This document shows, piece by piece, positions 23,770-34,383 of a DNA stretch of 64,000 nt. The notes under the pieces are model-generated. The model had not been told where the DNA came from and ran no database searches. It was given only the letters and a program-made list of their open reading frames with translations. The position numbers and the translations under genes are program-made. Positions within the stretch are counted from its first letter, which is position 1. The number at the start of each line of letters is the position of its first letter. This stretch comes from Clostridium sp. (GTDB lineage: Bacteria; Bacillota; Clostridia; Lachnospirales; Lachnospiraceae): NCBI GenBank assembly GCA_023664775.1, contig JAMPEW010000006.1, forward strand, positions 22,415 through 86,414, written 5' to 3'.

Positions 23770-23952
23770 TTAAAACCTCGTTCTTCCCGGCATTTGAACA
23801 TATGCTGCCGATGTTGTGCTTCTAAGATCCGTTGTCATCTGCGTCACAATGTCGCTGATATCCTTCAGGTCATTGCTGTATATAGCTTCCTCCGCCTGAC
23901 TAACCTCAGGTATCGGCTTAAACCGCTTTAGTTCTTCCTCGAAATTTATCAT
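23770..23952 (-). CDS. Small conserved-looking protein of unknown function
   Basis: 60 aa, acidic N-terminus (MINFEEELKRFKPIPEVSQ), helical middle and a basic end (MPGRTRF). The start has AGGAGG at ideal spacing, overlaps the folC stop as ATGA and ends 2 bp before the TPR gene, so it is very likely translated. No known domain was recognised. The tight coupling to the TPR gene suggests the two products act together, which is inference only. Confidence 0.6.
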   Translation of the reverse strand: MINFEEELKRFKPIPEVSQAEEAIYSNDLKDISDIVTQMTTDLRSTTSAAYVQMPGRTRF

Positions 23953-25292
23953 TGAATGTTCCTCCTATTATTGAACTCCTTTATATCTCCCACAAGATAT
24001 AAGGAGCCGACACAATAAAGCATTGTATCTTCACGCATGGCTTCGCAAAAGGCTTCCTGAAATGACGTCTTGATATCCCTGTCACTGCTGATGCATACGC
24101 TTTTATCCTTCAGGTTTCTGTCAAATATCTTACCGATTATCTCTGTCTGTAAGCCTCTCTCATTAGAAGCTTGTGTTATGTAAACCTTTTTCAGATTCAG
24201 ATTATTGCAAATATAGTTTATAATATTTTCATAATCCTTATCATCACTTGACCCATAAAGCAGCATGATAGGCTTCTCCTGATTGGTAAGCCTTACTGTT
24301 TCCACAAATCTTTTTATTGCATCAAGATTGTGGGCGCCGTCAAGTATAACCCTCTCATGGATACGCTCCATTCTTCCTGCCCAAAAAAAATCCTGCAATG
24401 ATTTTTTTATGGCTGTCCGGTCCATAACCTTTTTTTCTAACTCAGTATTTTTAAATAACGTATGGCATGCTTCTATTGCTGTTACCGCATTGTCAACCTG
24501 ATATACGGCACATGTGTTTATCTTCAGGTTGTCATAACTATAATACCTACCTGAAACCGAAAAATCAATGGTTTTATCTGTTATTTCATTTATTATATAT
24601 TTTGTTTTTGCGACATTAATTGCATCTGCGCCAAGTGTATCTGCAATCCCACAAATAATTTTATCAGCCTGCTCATCACCCGTATTATATACGACAGGCA
24701 CATTTTTTTTAATAATTCCCGCCTTTTCGTAAGCAATTTTTTCTATTGTACCGCCTAAATATTTTGTGTGGTCAAGTCCAATTGAGGTTATGATGCTTAT
24801 CTCAGGCATAAGGACATTTGTCGCATCAAGCCGACCTCCCAAGCCGGTCTCATAAATTACAAAATCAAGGTCTTTTTTTGCAAAATACACTGCTGCCATT
24901 GCAAATATAAATTCAAAAAAAGAAATATGTGGATTTCCGTCTGCCACAAGCATGTCATTCTTTTCCTTTACCTCATGAAAAGCCGCAAGAAATGCATCAT
25001 CATCTATCATCATTTCCCTGCCTGCAAAGGCAGTAACAATTCTCTCATTTACCCTTACAAGATGCGGCGAGGTAAATATCCCTACGTTCATGCCTGCCGA
25101 TACGAGTATGTTTTTTACAAGCTGTGCCGTTGAGCCCTTTCCATTTGTGCCTGCAATATGGATGCAGCGATGTGCCTTATGGGGCATATGAAGCATGGCA
25201 AGCACCTGCATCAGATTTTCATTCCCCGTTTTTCCCCTGTCCGAAAATCGTGGAATATTAAAAATATAGTTTACCGCTTCCTCATAATTCAT
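23949..25292 (-). CDS. folC: Folylpolyglutamate synthase / dihydrofolate synthase
   Basis: 447 aa, a Mur-ligase-family enzyme that adds glutamate to folates. The nucleotide-binding P-loop is HIAGTNGKGSTAQLV, followed by GIFTSPHLVRVNERI, YETGLGGRLDATNV and TSIGLDHTKYLGGTIE, all FolC signatures; the C-terminal domain contains RMERIHERVILDGAHN. ATG 25292 begins just after the queF stop with only a distant AAGGTGG, so coupling is likely. It lies in the addB-addA-queF-folC run; no other folate biosynthesis gene is in the window. Confidence 0.95.
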   Translation of the reverse strand: MNYEEAVNYIFNIPRFSDRGKTGNENLMQVLAMLHMPHKAHRCIHIAGTNGKGSTAQLVKNILVSAGMNVGIFTSPHLVRVNERIVTAFAGREMMIDDDAFLAAFHEVKEKNDMLVADGNPHISFFEFIFAMAAVYFAKKDLDFVIYETGLGGRLDATNVLMPEISIITSIGLDHTKYLGGTIEKIAYEKAGIIKKNVPVVYNTGDEQADKIICGIADTLGADAINVAKTKYIINEITDKTIDFSVSGRYYSYDNLKINTCAVYQVDNAVTAIEACHTLFKNTELEKKVMDRTAIKKSLQDFFWAGRMERIHERVILDGAHNLDAIKRFVETVRLTNQEKPIMLLYGSSDDKDYENIINYICNNLNLKKVYITQASNERGLQTEIIGKIFDRNLKDKSVCISSDRDIKTSFQEAFCEAMREDTMLYCVGSLYLVGDIKEFNNRRNIQ

Positions 25293-25294
25293 AC

Positions 25295-25789
25295 TTATCT
25301 GTTGTCCACCTTTTCCGGATACATGTCATGATTTACAAGCCTGTCCCAGGCAGCCGCTTCCCATTTGGTTTCAGGTCTTCCATAGTTACAGTACGGATCT
25401 ATGGAAATTCCTCCCCTTGGCAGAAATTTACCCCACACCTCAATATATTTTGGGTTCATAAGCTTTATCAGATCCTTCATAATGATATTGACACAATCCT
25501 CATGAAAATCGCCATGATTTCGGAAGCTGAATAAATACAGCTTCAGCGACTTGCTTTCCACCATAAGCTCATCCGGCACATAGGATATATAAATTGTGGC
25601 AAAGTCGGGCTGTCCCGTTATTGGGCAGAGACTTGTAAATTCAGGACAGTTAAATTTTACAAAGTAATCATTTTCACGATGCTTGTTGACAAATGTCTCC
25701 AGCACCTCCGGGCTGTAATCCGATTTATATTCCACATTTCTATTTCCTAAAAGACTTAGTTTATTTGTTTCATTCTCTCTTTGTGACAT
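25295..25789 (-). CDS. queF: NADPH-dependent 7-cyano-7-deazaguanine reductase QueF
   Basis: About 164 aa, a type I (unimodular) QueF that reduces preQ0 to preQ1 in queuosine biosynthesis. The nucleophilic cysteine is in [14 protein letters not shown], the NADPH/substrate motif is [20 protein letters not shown], and [11 protein letters not shown] completes the T-fold family pattern. ATG 25789 has AAGGAG at 7 nt; the open frame extends seven codons into addA without an RBS. No queC, queD or queE is nearby, so preQ0 must be made elsewhere or scavenged. Confidence 0.95.
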   Translation of the reverse strand: MSQRENETNKLSLLGNRNVEYKSDYSPEVLETFVNKHRENDYFVKFNCPEFTSLCPITGQPDFATIYISYVPDELMVESKSLKLYLFSFRNHGDFHEDCVNIIMKDLIKLMNPKYIEVWGKFLPRGGISIDPYCNYGRPETKWEAAAWDRLVNHDMYPEKVDNR

Positions 25790-25802
25790 TTTGTTTCTCC
25801 TT

Positions 25803-28800
25803 TCAGACATCCTCCATAACCTCTATCGTCTTATCAAGGTAAAAGGAATATATAAGCTTCTCCTTTACCTTAAGTCCCGTAAGACGGGTTAATGTCAGGG
25901 CATAATATGTAAGCTGCGCATGATAACGTCCGATAAGCTCCGTCTCGTCTGCCCTGTCGGTTTTGTAATCCATAAGCACGATTTTGTCATCCTCATAAAA
26001 AAATGCATCTATAATACCCTGAACTATTACTATATCATCACTGTCAATATTTTTGTATATTTCTTTTACGGGAATGCCTATGGAAAACTGCTGTTCCTTC
26101 TTAAGCCTGCCACATTTAGCAGCCGCTATCATCCTCTGACCCAAATCAGATTTAAGCATGCTGTTTATTTTTGCTTCATCTACGGCGTTTTTCTCCTCCT
26201 CCGTGAACATCTTAGCCTCCACAAGCCTCTGCATGGAATTTTGTATGTCCTTCATATAATCCCCTGCTCCGAGGGAAGCAAAATCCAAAAGCTCCATAAA
26301 TTTATGTACAATGGTTCCCCGTTCGGCACCCGTAAGATTTTTTTCCGGACCCGCAGTATATTCTCCCTGCTTACATATTTCCTCTTTGTCGCTTTCCTTC
26401 TGACCTGCCGCAACAGGGTATTCCTCCACGTCGTAGCGTTCCCCGTCAAACGCCTTCATCTTCTTTATTTCCGATATTGGCATTTTACTCTTTATTTTCG
26501 TTAAAGCCTCATATGGATAAACATAGTCAAAGCTTTCCTTAAATTTTTTGTAGGCTTCATTTTCACCGTACAGCATGGCATTCTCAACAAATTCCTCCAT
26601 GCCGATTCCCCGGTCTGTCTCCTCCTTTACCTTCCTTGCCAAAAGCTGCTCCGGACTTACAAGCTTTGTCTCAATTATCGCCTTTGTAAGTCCTTTTTTC
26701 AAATAATAGTCATATCTTTTCATGGAGGCTGTTATCCAGTTTAAAAAACCCTTTCCCGAATTTCTTATACTGTAAGGCAAAAGCATTTTTTCATATCCAA
26801 TGTCAAGCCCTTCCATGATGTCCTCGTAATCCTTGATATAGCCTGTAAGGATAAGCTTTTCCTTTGCCCTTGTCATGGCAACATAAAGGATTCTCTGCTC
26901 CTCGGCAAAGGACTCCTGTTTTGCAAGCAGGATGACCGCCTCCCGCATAACGGAATTTTTCCTATATCTTTTTTCCATGTCAATCAGCTTTGAGGAAATG
27001 TAATAATCCGAGTGAAGCTGTATATTGCGGCGCACGTCATTTGTATTGAACTGCCTCCCCAGTCCGCTCACAAACACAACGGGGTACTCAAGTCCCTTGC
27101 TCCTGTGCATAGTCATAATCCGGACAATATTCTCGTCCTCACCCTGTTTCCCTGCCTCGCCAAAATCCACCTCATTAATCTTAAGCTTATCCACGTATCT
27201 GAGGAAATTGAACAGTCCCTTATACACTCCATTTTCAAATCTTCTCGCCTTGTCCACGAGCATGTCAAGATTGCTTTTCCTCCTTTTTCCTGCCGGCATT
27301 GCCGCGGCATAGTGATAATAGCCCGTAATATTATAAACCTTAAGTATAAGCTGTGAAATTGACAGCGTAGTCTTTTCCTCCTTAAGCATATCCACCATTG
27401 CAAAAAATGTGTTCAGCTTGTCTGCTGTGCCATCAGACACAGTTTCCGCATAATAAAGGCATTTATCATATAAAATCGTTTTCCCGCCAAGATTTTTTTC
27501 TGCATAAGAGCATATGCGCGCCAGCTCATTTTCATTCAGCCCTGCAATCGGAGAAAGCAATGCGGCTGAAAGCGGAATATCCTGTCTTGAATTATCAATG
27601 ACAGCCAAAAGGGACATAACAACCCTGATTTCAGTTGCCTCAAAGTACCCTTGCGGGTCATCAATATATGCAGGAATCCCCTGTGCAGTAAGGGTGTTGT
27701 AAATGATGTCGCCATAGCCCGATACACTTCTCAATAGTATAACGATGTCACCATAACATGCGTTTCTGTATTTGGATATTTTTTCATCATAAACGCAAAG
27801 AGGCTGATTGGAATTTACCAGCTCGTTGATTCGGTTTGCAATCATCACCGCCTCCAATTCCTGCTTGCTTTCCTCCTGTATCTCATCGTCATCGTCGGTC
27901 CGTTCCTTATCAGTGACACAGACAAGCACAAGCTCCGTTGAACGGCTTATGTTCAAACCTCCTGCATCCTCAAACTGTCTTGCAGGCACAAGTGCCACAG
28001 CTTCCGTATAGTCAATTCCTCCCATATCAGCGCCCATAAGCTGATAAAAGAAATAATTTACCGCATCAAGAACAACTGCCCTTGAACGGAAGTTATTTTT
28101 AAGCTCAAGCTTTACCCTGCCCGCATCATTATCCGCCTCATACTTGGGAAATGTATTATATTTCCCGATAAAAAGATCAGGTCTTGCCATACGGAATTTG
28201 TATATGCTCTGCTTTACGTCCCCAACCATAAACAGATTATTTTCTCCCCGTGCTATCCCCGAAACGGCAGTTAAAATATACTCCTGAAGGTAATTGCTGT
28301 CCTGATACTCGTCAATATATATTTCCCTGTACTTTTCGCCTATCTCCCTGCCAATTTCCGTAGGAATGACAGTTTCCGTCTCCCTGCCGGCATCGTCCTT
28401 ATCTTTTTTGATGCCTTCACACACAAGCCTATATGCCATGTGCTCAACATCGGCAAACTCCACAATATGCCTTTGCTTTTTTTCCTCCATATAGCGAAGC
28501 GAAAAAGCTTCTACAATGTCAATCAGGGGCAGCAGATACTCTCCCATGCTGTTAAGCTGTATCAAAATTTCCTCACATGGGGTTTTGCAAATATCAAGCT
28601 GCTTTATCAGCTTCTTATAATCTCCCCTAATTTTTGCAAATCTGCTTACAAGCGCCTCGTCAAACTCATCTCCCTTACAGCTTTTCAGACGCTGCCATGA
28701 AATATTTTTTACTGCATTGCCAAGCTCCTCATAGCTTTTTACATCTGCAAGCTCCTCTAAAAGCTCTATGTCAGATTTGCTTACCACGGCATTTTTGTAT

Positions 28801-29537
28801 GGTCCACGGGCGGCATTTGTAAGTGTTTCCGCCTCCTTTGCCATAAAAAGCGCCTCATTTATAACCTTTTTTGCATACCCAAAAAGCTCCTTCATCCACA
28901 AGGTATGTTCCAAGGCTTCCTTCTCTTTTATTTCAAGGGTAGTTCTCGATTCCTCCAGCCATTTTTCAGGCATTGGATAGCTCGATGCAAGGGTATGTAT
29001 TTTTAAAATCAGCTCCCGAAGCCCGCTGTCATCCCTGTCCCCTCCGAATATACTGACAAGCCTGCAAAAACAGGTCCGCTCCATTTCATCCTCGCAATTA
29101 TATTTTTCCTCAAATAAATCCTCCAGCACGTCAGCCTTCAAAAGCTCCGTTTCTCCCCTGTCTCCTATGTTAAAGTCGGCATCAATGTCCAAAACGCTGA
29201 AGTATTCCTTTACGATTCTTAAACAAAAGCTGTCTATTGTTGTTATGTCCGCCCTGTTTATGAGAACTGTCTGCCTCATAAGATGCTCATTGTCAGGTGT
29301 TTTTTCAAGCTCGCTCCACAGCCTGTCGGATATTTTATCCCGCATTTGTGCTGCCGCTGCCTTAGTAAACGTCACCACAAGAAACTCGTCTATGTCTACG
29401 GGATTTTCCTTATCAAGCACTCTGTTTATTATTCTTTCGACCAGCACGGCAGTCTTTCCGGAGCCTGCCGCCGCAGATACGAGAATACTTTTCCCCCTTA
29501 TGTCTATTGCATTTTGCTGTTCCCTAGTCCAAGGCAT
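25803..29537 (-). CDS. addA: ATP-dependent helicase/nuclease subunit A
   Basis: About 1244 aa, the UvrD/RecB-like helicase-nuclease of AddAB, which resects double-strand breaks for RecA. Walker A is [15 protein letters not shown] (about residues 22-29), helicase motif II lies in [10 protein letters not shown], motif IV-VI regions include [18 protein letters not shown] and [12 protein letters not shown]. The C-terminal RecB-type nuclease has GIIDAFF and [12 protein letters not shown] 29537 has GGAGGTGAGG and fits the family N-terminus MPWTREQQ; the frame is open 39 codons into addB. It overlaps addB by 14 bp. Confidence 0.96.
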   Translation of the reverse strand: MPWTREQQNAIDIRGKSILVSAAAGSGKTAVLVERIINRVLDKENPVDIDEFLVVTFTKAAAAQMRDKISDRLWSELEKTPDNEHLMRQTVLINRADITTIDSFCLRIVKEYFSVLDIDADFNIGDRGETELLKADVLEDLFEEKYNCEDEMERTCFCRLVSIFGGDRDDSGLRELILKIHTLASSYPMPEKWLEESRTTLEIKEKEALEHTLWMKELFGYAKKVINEALFMAKEAETLTNAARGPYKNAVVSKSDIELLEELADVKSYEELGNAVKNISWQRLKSCKGDEFDEALVSRFAKIRGDYKKLIKQLDICKTPCEEILIQLNSMGEYLLPLIDIVEAFSLRYMEEKKQRHIVEFADVEHMAYRLVCEGIKKDKDDAGRETETVIPTEIGREIGEKYREIYIDEYQDSNYLQEYILTAVSGIARGENNLFMVGDVKQSIYKFRMARPDLFIGKYNTFPKYEADNDAGRVKLELKNNFRSRAVVLDAVNYFFYQLMGADMGGIDYTEAVALVPARQFEDAGGLNISRSTELVLVCVTDKERTDDDDEIQEESKQELEAVMIANRINELVNSNQPLCVYDEKISKYRNACYGDIVILLRSVSGYGDIIYNTLTAQGIPAYIDDPQGYFEATEIRVVMSLLAVIDNSRQDIPLSAALLSPIAGLNENELARICSYAEKNLGGKTILYDKCLYYAETVSDGTADKLNTFFAMVDMLKEEKTTLSISQLILKVYNITGYYHYAAAMPAGKRRKSNLDMLVDKARRFENGVYKGLFNFLRYVDKLKINEVDFGEAGKQGEDENIVRIMTMHRSKGLEYPVVFVSGLGRQFNTNDVRRNIQLHSDYYISSKLIDMEKRYRKNSVMREAVILLAKQESFAEEQRILYVAMTRAKEKLILTGYIKDYEDIMEGLDIGYEKMLLPYSIRNSGKGFLNWITASMKRYDYYLKKGLTKAIIETKLVSPEQLLARKVKEETDRGIGMEEFVENAMLYGENEAYKKFKESFDYVYPYEALTKIKSKMPISEIKKMKAFDGERYDVEEYPVAAGQKESDKEEICKQGEYTAGPEKNLTGAERGTIVHKFMELLDFASLGAGDYMKDIQNSMQRLVEAKMFTEEEKNAVDEAKINSMLKSDLGQRMIAAAKCGRLKKEQQFSIGIPVKEIYKNIDSDDIVIVQGIIDAFFYEDDKIVLMDYKTDRADETELIGRYHAQLTYYALTLTRLTGLKVKEKLIYSFYLDKTIEVMEDV

Positions 29538-32500
29538 CTTCCTCACCTCCAAGCCCCTCAAGAATTTTTTTGTACACCAAATCCCGCTCCTTATCCTTAT
29601 ATTTCTTATATCTGTAATGATTGCCGCCATACTTATCATCAAAGCGGCAAACATCCTGATACGGGCAGTAAGTACATGCCGTTTTATCCCCTGCCTGCAT
29701 TGGAGCTTTCTCTATCATTCCCTCAAGCATAACATTTGCAAGCGCCCTCGTTTTTTTCATTGCAAAATCCGAAACATTTTTGATATATTCCGGATTGTCG
29801 GAAATGCCTTTCAAAGCAAGCTTCTTATCCCTTGCCGCCTTAATATCCTCGTCGCTGTCAGATGCCACGTCCACAAACGGATCCTGCATTTGAAAATAAT
29901 ACATGCCCTCAGGAATAACCTCAGCAGTTTCGCCGTTCCTCTTATTCTGCTCTCTTACAAGGTCAAGCATGACATTCATATAAACGGAAAGCTGAAGCTG
30001 TAAGCCCTCGTACAGCTCGCTTATTTTAAAATCATGGTTTCCCGATTTGTAATCTATAATCCTTAATTTTATGCTATTTTCCTCGCTGCTGTAATAAACA
30101 TCCCCCCTGTCAACAATTCCCGTAAGGGTAATGGTTTCTTCAAGCTGTTCTTTAAACCTGTACTCAAAATATTCGGGCTTTAACCTGTCGCTTACGGTTA
30201 TGTCACATAAAGCAGCGGCGGTTCTTTTCCCTATCCTCTTTAACGTATCCTTAAAATAGAGCAGCTTTCCGTCAGCAGCATCAAATTCCTTGTCAAAAAC
30301 CTCCTCAACAAAGCCCTCAACAAGTCTGTCTCTTTCAGTATCGCTGACCGTTTCCCATGCGTTGCCAAGATTATCGTGTACATGTCTGTAAAGCTTTTCC
30401 ATTGCGGCATGAAGCAGCGTTCCGATATTCCTGTCGTCTAGGACATTCATTTCCCGCTCCTTAAGTCCAAGCACATACTTGAGGAAATATCCGTAGGAGC
30501 AGCTTGCGTACTGCTCAAGCCTTGATACGGAAAGGGATGTAAGCTTTAGCTTTATAAGCTCATGTACATCATCTGCAAGCCGCTCTGGCAGATTATGGTA
30601 AAGAAGCCCTGCCCTTACTTGTTCCAAAAGCTTTTTTTCGCCACTGTCATAGTAAAGCCTGTACAAGCCGTAAAGCTGGTAAAGCCTTTCATCATTTCCC
30701 GCCATAAGCGTTTTAAGTCCATCTATTAAAATATCAACACCCGTCGCCTTTGTTCCCGAAAAATCTATCGTCTTTCCCCCATCCGCAGCTTCCAGCAGTG
30801 GAAATATATTACATACCCTGTTTATAATATATGACGGTCTCATTTCCTCATTTTCACTGTTTGCAGTTATATACGATATGTATAGCCTGTCACTTGGCTT
30901 TGTCATATTGACGTAAAGATAAAATTGCTCAATATATGCATTTTGCTTTTCCGTATCAGCAAGCTCAAAGCCGAAGCGGGAAAGCTTTTCCTTATCCCTG
31001 TCGCTTATAATTTGTGCAGCGGCAGGCCTTGCACATAAAATGCCGTCATTTGCATCAAGAATAAACAGTACCTTTATGCCGTCAAGCCTTGTTCTTGTTA
31101 TATCTCCTATTGTAATCATATCAAGGCACGTCGGTATGATGCCAAGAGACAAATCCTTAAGCCCAAGCAGAAACAGCTCCTCAAAATCACGGATATCGAT
31201 TATGTCATTCCCCATAATCTGTTCCATCTTGTCAAGAAGCTCACATATTTTCGCATAAAGCATTCCATAAAGCTTTGACATTTCAACATTGTCATCCTGA
31301 AGGAATTTTTCAGCCTCCATGGCAAGCCTGTTTTCATAGTCAAGGATTTCCATAAACTCCAATATAATAGATGTAAATTTTTTTACTGACGCAGTTTTAA
31401 TCAGCCTGCCGTTTTCCATGATAAATGGCGTTGCAATTTCAATGATATACTCTCTTGCAAAGTCTGTTTCATCCTTCCACTTCCTGTTCCACATCCATAA
31501 GCCCTTTATTCCATGCGCAAGGACATAATTTTCCAGTATTTCCACGTCACAGCAGCTTAATTTTGATACAACGCCTGATTTTATGAAGGCAAATATGGCG
31601 TCATAGGAAAAATTTTCCCTGACAGCTTTAAGTATATGACATATGGCATCAATATATGGATTATTTTTTACGGGCCTGCTGTAATCCAAAAAGAAAGGAA
31701 TGTCATACAACGGCATAATCTGTTTTACAATTTCCTCAGTTTCCTCAAAATTGGCAGTAATTATGGCAAAATCCTTATATCTGTAGCCCTCCCGCATGAC
31801 AAGTCCCCTTATCACATCTGCCACGCCTGCTATTTCGCTCCTCAAGTTTACATAACTCGAAATATGAATATTGTCAGGCTGCGCTTCATATTTTTTATAA
31901 GGGTATCTAAACAAATTTCTTTCAAGATGGCAAAGCTCCTCATTTTTGCCAAAACCGCTTCCCTCTATCAATATATCATCACACAGCTCTACCCCATGGC
32001 TTATGGCTTTCTCCTTGAGTTTTGTCATGGTTTTTCTTGTGAGATAAAACAGCTCATGCTCCTTCACCATTTTTTTATCATAAAAGGCTTTATCTATCGT
32101 AAAAACGCCGTATACCTTCCTTGCATTGTACAAAAGCTTTTCAATTACCCTGTACTGTATCGGCGTAAAGCCCGTAAAGCCGTCCATGACGATAATACTA
32201 TTTTTTATAAGCATGGATCCGTCGATACAATCTGCCAAAAGCTCTGTGATTTCCTCAGCAACGATGTACTGCTTGCCAAGCTTATTTAAAAAGGCATCAA
32301 AAATAACGGACATGTCAGCTATTTTTTTTCCAAGGAGCGTATCCTCCTCATTGTTTTCTTTCAGGGCTTCCGCTATCGCCCCAATTTTGCCATGTCCCAA
32401 ATCATACTGATAAAGCTCCGACATTAGAGATTTTACTTCATCAATAAAGCCGGGCTTATCCAAGGAGCTTCCATATATTTTAAGCTTATCCTTTACGCTT

Positions 32501-32799
32501 CCTGCTACCTGCCGTATCAGCATGCTTTTTCCAAAGTCCTCAAGCACCTTGGCAGTCTTAACTCCCTGCTCATCGAAAACACGGTAGGCAAGCCTGTTAA
32601 AGCCGATGACATCTATATTCATTGCACCGCCTACAGGATTGAGCATCACCATTTTCCTCTGCAAAAGCATGGAATACTGCTCAGGAACAAGAAGTATGTA
32701 ATTCGTATCAGGATTTGCCATTGCTTCGTTTATTATTTTATTGTAAATATAGTGGGATTTGCCTGCGCCTGAGGCGCCCAATATAAGCTGTAGGGACAT
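29524..32799 (-). CDS. addB: ATP-dependent helicase/nuclease subunit B
   Basis: About 1091 aa, partner of AddA. Walker A is GASGAGKSHYIYN at the N-terminus. The C-terminal nuclease domain contains RIIDYKSGNHDF and the iron-sulfur cysteines: one in EQYASCSYGYFLKY and three in ACTYCPYQDVC, the 4Fe-4S staple of AddB. ATG 32799 follows AAAGGAGG; eight further upstream codons are in frame but lack an RBS. The first gene of a long run, read divergently from the PRTase-like gene. Confidence 0.95.
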   Translation of the reverse strand: MSLQLILGASGAGKSHYIYNKIINEAMANPDTNYILLVPEQYSMLLQRKMVMLNPVGGAMNIDVIGFNRLAYRVFDEQGVKTAKVLEDFGKSMLIRQVAGSVKDKLKIYGSSLDKPGFIDEVKSLMSELYQYDLGHGKIGAIAEALKENNEEDTLLGKKIADMSVIFDAFLNKLGKQYIVAEEITELLADCIDGSMLIKNSIIVMDGFTGFTPIQYRVIEKLLYNARKVYGVFTIDKAFYDKKMVKEHELFYLTRKTMTKLKEKAISHGVELCDDILIEGSGFGKNEELCHLERNLFRYPYKKYEAQPDNIHISSYVNLRSEIAGVADVIRGLVMREGYRYKDFAIITANFEETEEIVKQIMPLYDIPFFLDYSRPVKNNPYIDAICHILKAVRENFSYDAIFAFIKSGVVSKLSCCDVEILENYVLAHGIKGLWMWNRKWKDETDFAREYIIEIATPFIMENGRLIKTASVKKFTSIILEFMEILDYENRLAMEAEKFLQDDNVEMSKLYGMLYAKICELLDKMEQIMGNDIIDIRDFEELFLLGLKDLSLGIIPTCLDMITIGDITRTRLDGIKVLFILDANDGILCARPAAAQIISDRDKEKLSRFGFELADTEKQNAYIEQFYLYVNMTKPSDRLYISYITANSENEEMRPSYIINRVCNIFPLLEAADGGKTIDFSGTKATGVDILIDGLKTLMAGNDERLYQLYGLYRLYYDSGEKKLLEQVRAGLLYHNLPERLADDVHELIKLKLTSLSVSRLEQYASCSYGYFLKYVLGLKEREMNVLDDRNIGTLLHAAMEKLYRHVHDNLGNAWETVSDTERDRLVEGFVEEVFDKEFDAADGKLLYFKDTLKRIGKRTAAALCDITVSDRLKPEYFEYRFKEQLEETITLTGIVDRGDVYYSSEENSIKLRIIDYKSGNHDFKISELYEGLQLQLSVYMNVMLDLVREQNKRNGETAEVIPEGMYYFQMQDPFVDVASDSDEDIKAARDKKLALKGISDNPEYIKNVSDFAMKKTRALANVMLEGMIEKAPMQAGDKTACTYCPYQDVCRFDDKYGGNHYRYKKYKDKERDLVYKKILEGLGGEEDALD

Positions 32800-32816
32800 T
32801 TTTACCTCCTTTTTTC

Positions 32817-32845
32817 TTGCCATAACAAGGTATAGATTGTATAAT
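32817..32845 (+). promoter_or_regulatory. Sigma-A promoter for the PRTase-like gene
   Basis: TTGCCA, exactly 17 nt, TATAAT on the plus strand, 32 nt before the ATG. It overlaps the addB leader, so the two divergent promoters probably share this 78-bp interval. On the opposite strand TTACAC-17-TTATAC is a weaker candidate for addB. Confidence 0.65.
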
Positions 32846-32877
32846 AGCCTTAACTATCAAAGTGTAAGGGGGATACT

Positions 32878-33525
32878 ATGGAAAATAATACTAATAGTCT
32901 AAATATTTATTCGCAATACAATAATCTGATTGCATTGCACGTTACACCGGGGCATTTTGTTACCTCGTCCTCTCATATCAATTACTACATTGACATGACT
33001 TCTCTTAAAACAAGAAGAAATGAGGCAAAGGCGGCTGCAAAGGCGCTTGTACAGGAATATGTTACCAGCACCATCATTGACACAATCGTCTGTCTTGACG
33101 GAACTGACATTATAGGCGCTTATCTTGCCGATGAGCTTACAAGTGCAGGCATCATGTCCGCAAACATAAACAATACAGTTTATATTATTACGCCTGAGCA
33201 AAACTCAGTGGGACAGCTTATTTTTAGGGAAAATTATATGTCCATGATCAGGGACAAAAATATTCTCGTGCTTTTGGCAACTGCCACAACAGGAAAAACC
33301 GTCCGTACCGCACTTGAGTGTATCGAGTATTACGGTGGAAAAATTGCAGGCGTTTCCTCTATATTCTCTGCTGCCTCGGAGATACATGGTCAGAAAATCA
33401 ACACAATTTTCACAAGTGCCGACATACCTGACTACGCAACCTATCGTGCATCCGAATGTCCTCTCTGCCAGGGAAACCAAACAATCAATGCGATAGTCAA
33501 CAGTTTTGGGTATGCCAAATTTTAA
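32878..33525 (+). CDS. Phosphoribosyltransferase-fold protein (orotate PRTase-like)
   Basis: 215 aa. The core resembles type I phosphoribosyltransferases: CLDGTDIIGAYLADELT as the substrate loop, and NILVLLATATTGKTVRTALECI as the strand and PRPP loop, where the classical acidic pair (DD/ED) is replaced by LLATATTG. The C-terminus ends in a CPLCQGN cysteine pair. The missing acidic residues make true PRTase activity uncertain. A good RBS (AGGGGG) precedes the start. It is divergent from addB and has no functional partner nearby. Confidence 0.6.
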   Translation: MENNTNSLNIYSQYNNLIALHVTPGHFVTSSSHINYYIDMTSLKTRRNEAKAAAKALVQEYVTSTIIDTIVCLDGTDIIGAYLADELTSAGIMSANINNTVYIITPEQNSVGQLIFRENYMSMIRDKNILVLLATATTGKTVRTALECIEYYGGKIAGVSSIFSAASEIHGQKINTIFTSADIPDYATYRASECPLCQGNQTINAIVNSFGYAKF

Positions 33526-33585
33526 ATTTCATTATTAGCATAAATACTCCTCATTAAGAATATATTTTATACAAAAGGTAACAGT

Positions 33586-33618
33586 CCTCAAAGGCATCCT
33601 TCAAAAGCTGCTTTGAGG
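33586..33618 (+). promoter_or_regulatory. Hairpin in the leader of the small membrane protein gene
   Basis: Perfect 8-bp arms CCTCAAAG and CTTTGAGG surround a 17-nt loop, ending 13 nt before the GGGGAG ribosome binding site region. It may terminate upstream transcription or influence translation; there is no T-run directly after it. Confidence 0.45.
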
Positions 33619-33640
33619 GCATATAATGGGGAGTTTTATT

Positions 33641-34087
33641 ATGTCTTCAAACACAAAAATAGTTGTCCTAAAGTCAAAGGAGCTTATTTACACCGGCATA
33701 TTTATCATACTTGGGGTGCTCTTGGTGTTGCTTTTGTTTTATATGTTTTCTCCAAATGATAAGCAAAAAGCTGAAACAGATAACACCGAAGCCGTAACTA
33801 CATATGCTCCCGGCATTTACACATCTTCTATTAACCTTGGCGGAGCCTCACTTCAGGTTTCTGTGACAGTTGACAAGGACTCTGCATCCCATGTATCGAT
33901 AGAGAATCTTGACGAAACCGTAACTGCCATGTACCCGCTTATCACACCTTCACTGGATGAGATTAACTCACAAATAAACAGCGTCAGCTCTCTTGATGAT
34001 ATTACATACTCCGGCGACACCCAATATACCACCATTATACTAATGGAGGCTGTTAAGCAGGCACTGGAGCAGGCGGAAGTGCAGTAG
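33641..34087 (+). CDS. Small membrane-anchored extracytoplasmic protein, unknown function
   Basis: About 148 aa. One N-terminal membrane helix (GIFIILGVLLVLLLFYMF) follows a short basic segment, so the remaining 110 residues are outside. That domain starts APGIYTSSINLGGASLQVSV and has alternating beta strands ending in a helix, recalling FMN-binding-like or similar small secreted domains seen in Lachnospiraceae, but the conserved FMN residues are not identifiable. ATG 33641 lies 7 nt after GGGGAG; an upstream in-frame ATG at 33626 overlaps the RBS. Confidence 0.6.
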   Translation: MSSNTKIVVLKSKELIYTGIFIILGVLLVLLLFYMFSPNDKQKAETDNTEAVTTYAPGIYTSSINLGGASLQVSVTVDKDSASHVSIENLDETVTAMYPLITPSLDEINSQINSVSSLDDITYSGDTQYTTIILMEAVKQALEQAEVQ

Positions 34088-34119
34088 GCTGCATTATATT
34101 GATTACTCTTTGTAGTCAC

Positions 34120-34279
34120 GGGCTTGCCCCCACTAAGAATTTTATATCATAATGACGAAAACACGCTTTCGCTCGTCTCCGACGTAACGGTACCTAAGGT
34201 GCTAAAGTACAGCACCTAAGTACCGACGTCTTCAAACGGTTTTCTTATTATGATATAAAATTCTTAGTGCGGCAAGCCC
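34120..34279. repeat. 160-bp long hairpin repeat element
   Basis: Ends GGGCTTGCC and GGCAAGCCC pair, followed by near-perfect pairing of CACTAAGAATTTTATATCAT with its complement at 34242-34270. At the apex AGGTGCT pairs with AGCACCT around seven bases. The left arm carries about 15 extra bases containing GCTTTCGCTCGTCT, a stretch shared with the 2551-2655 element. It lies between convergent genes. No transposase or coding capacity is present. Confidence 0.8.
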
Positions 34280-34383
34280 TGTCTTACGCTTAATGCCTAT
34301 TTCTGAAATTCTTTTTCTGTTTTTTCATATATAGTGAACGTCAAACATAATATTTTTCTTTGCACGTAATGTTTTATCCTTTC

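Noticed and set aside
33526-33640. Attenuator controlled by a leader peptide before the 33641 gene
   Set aside because: The hairpin at 33586-33618 has no competing stem, T-run or leader ORF.
34120-34279. Long hairpin considered as a CRISPR or integron-like array
   Set aside because: A single inverted repeat, no regularly spaced direct repeats and no cas or integrase genes.
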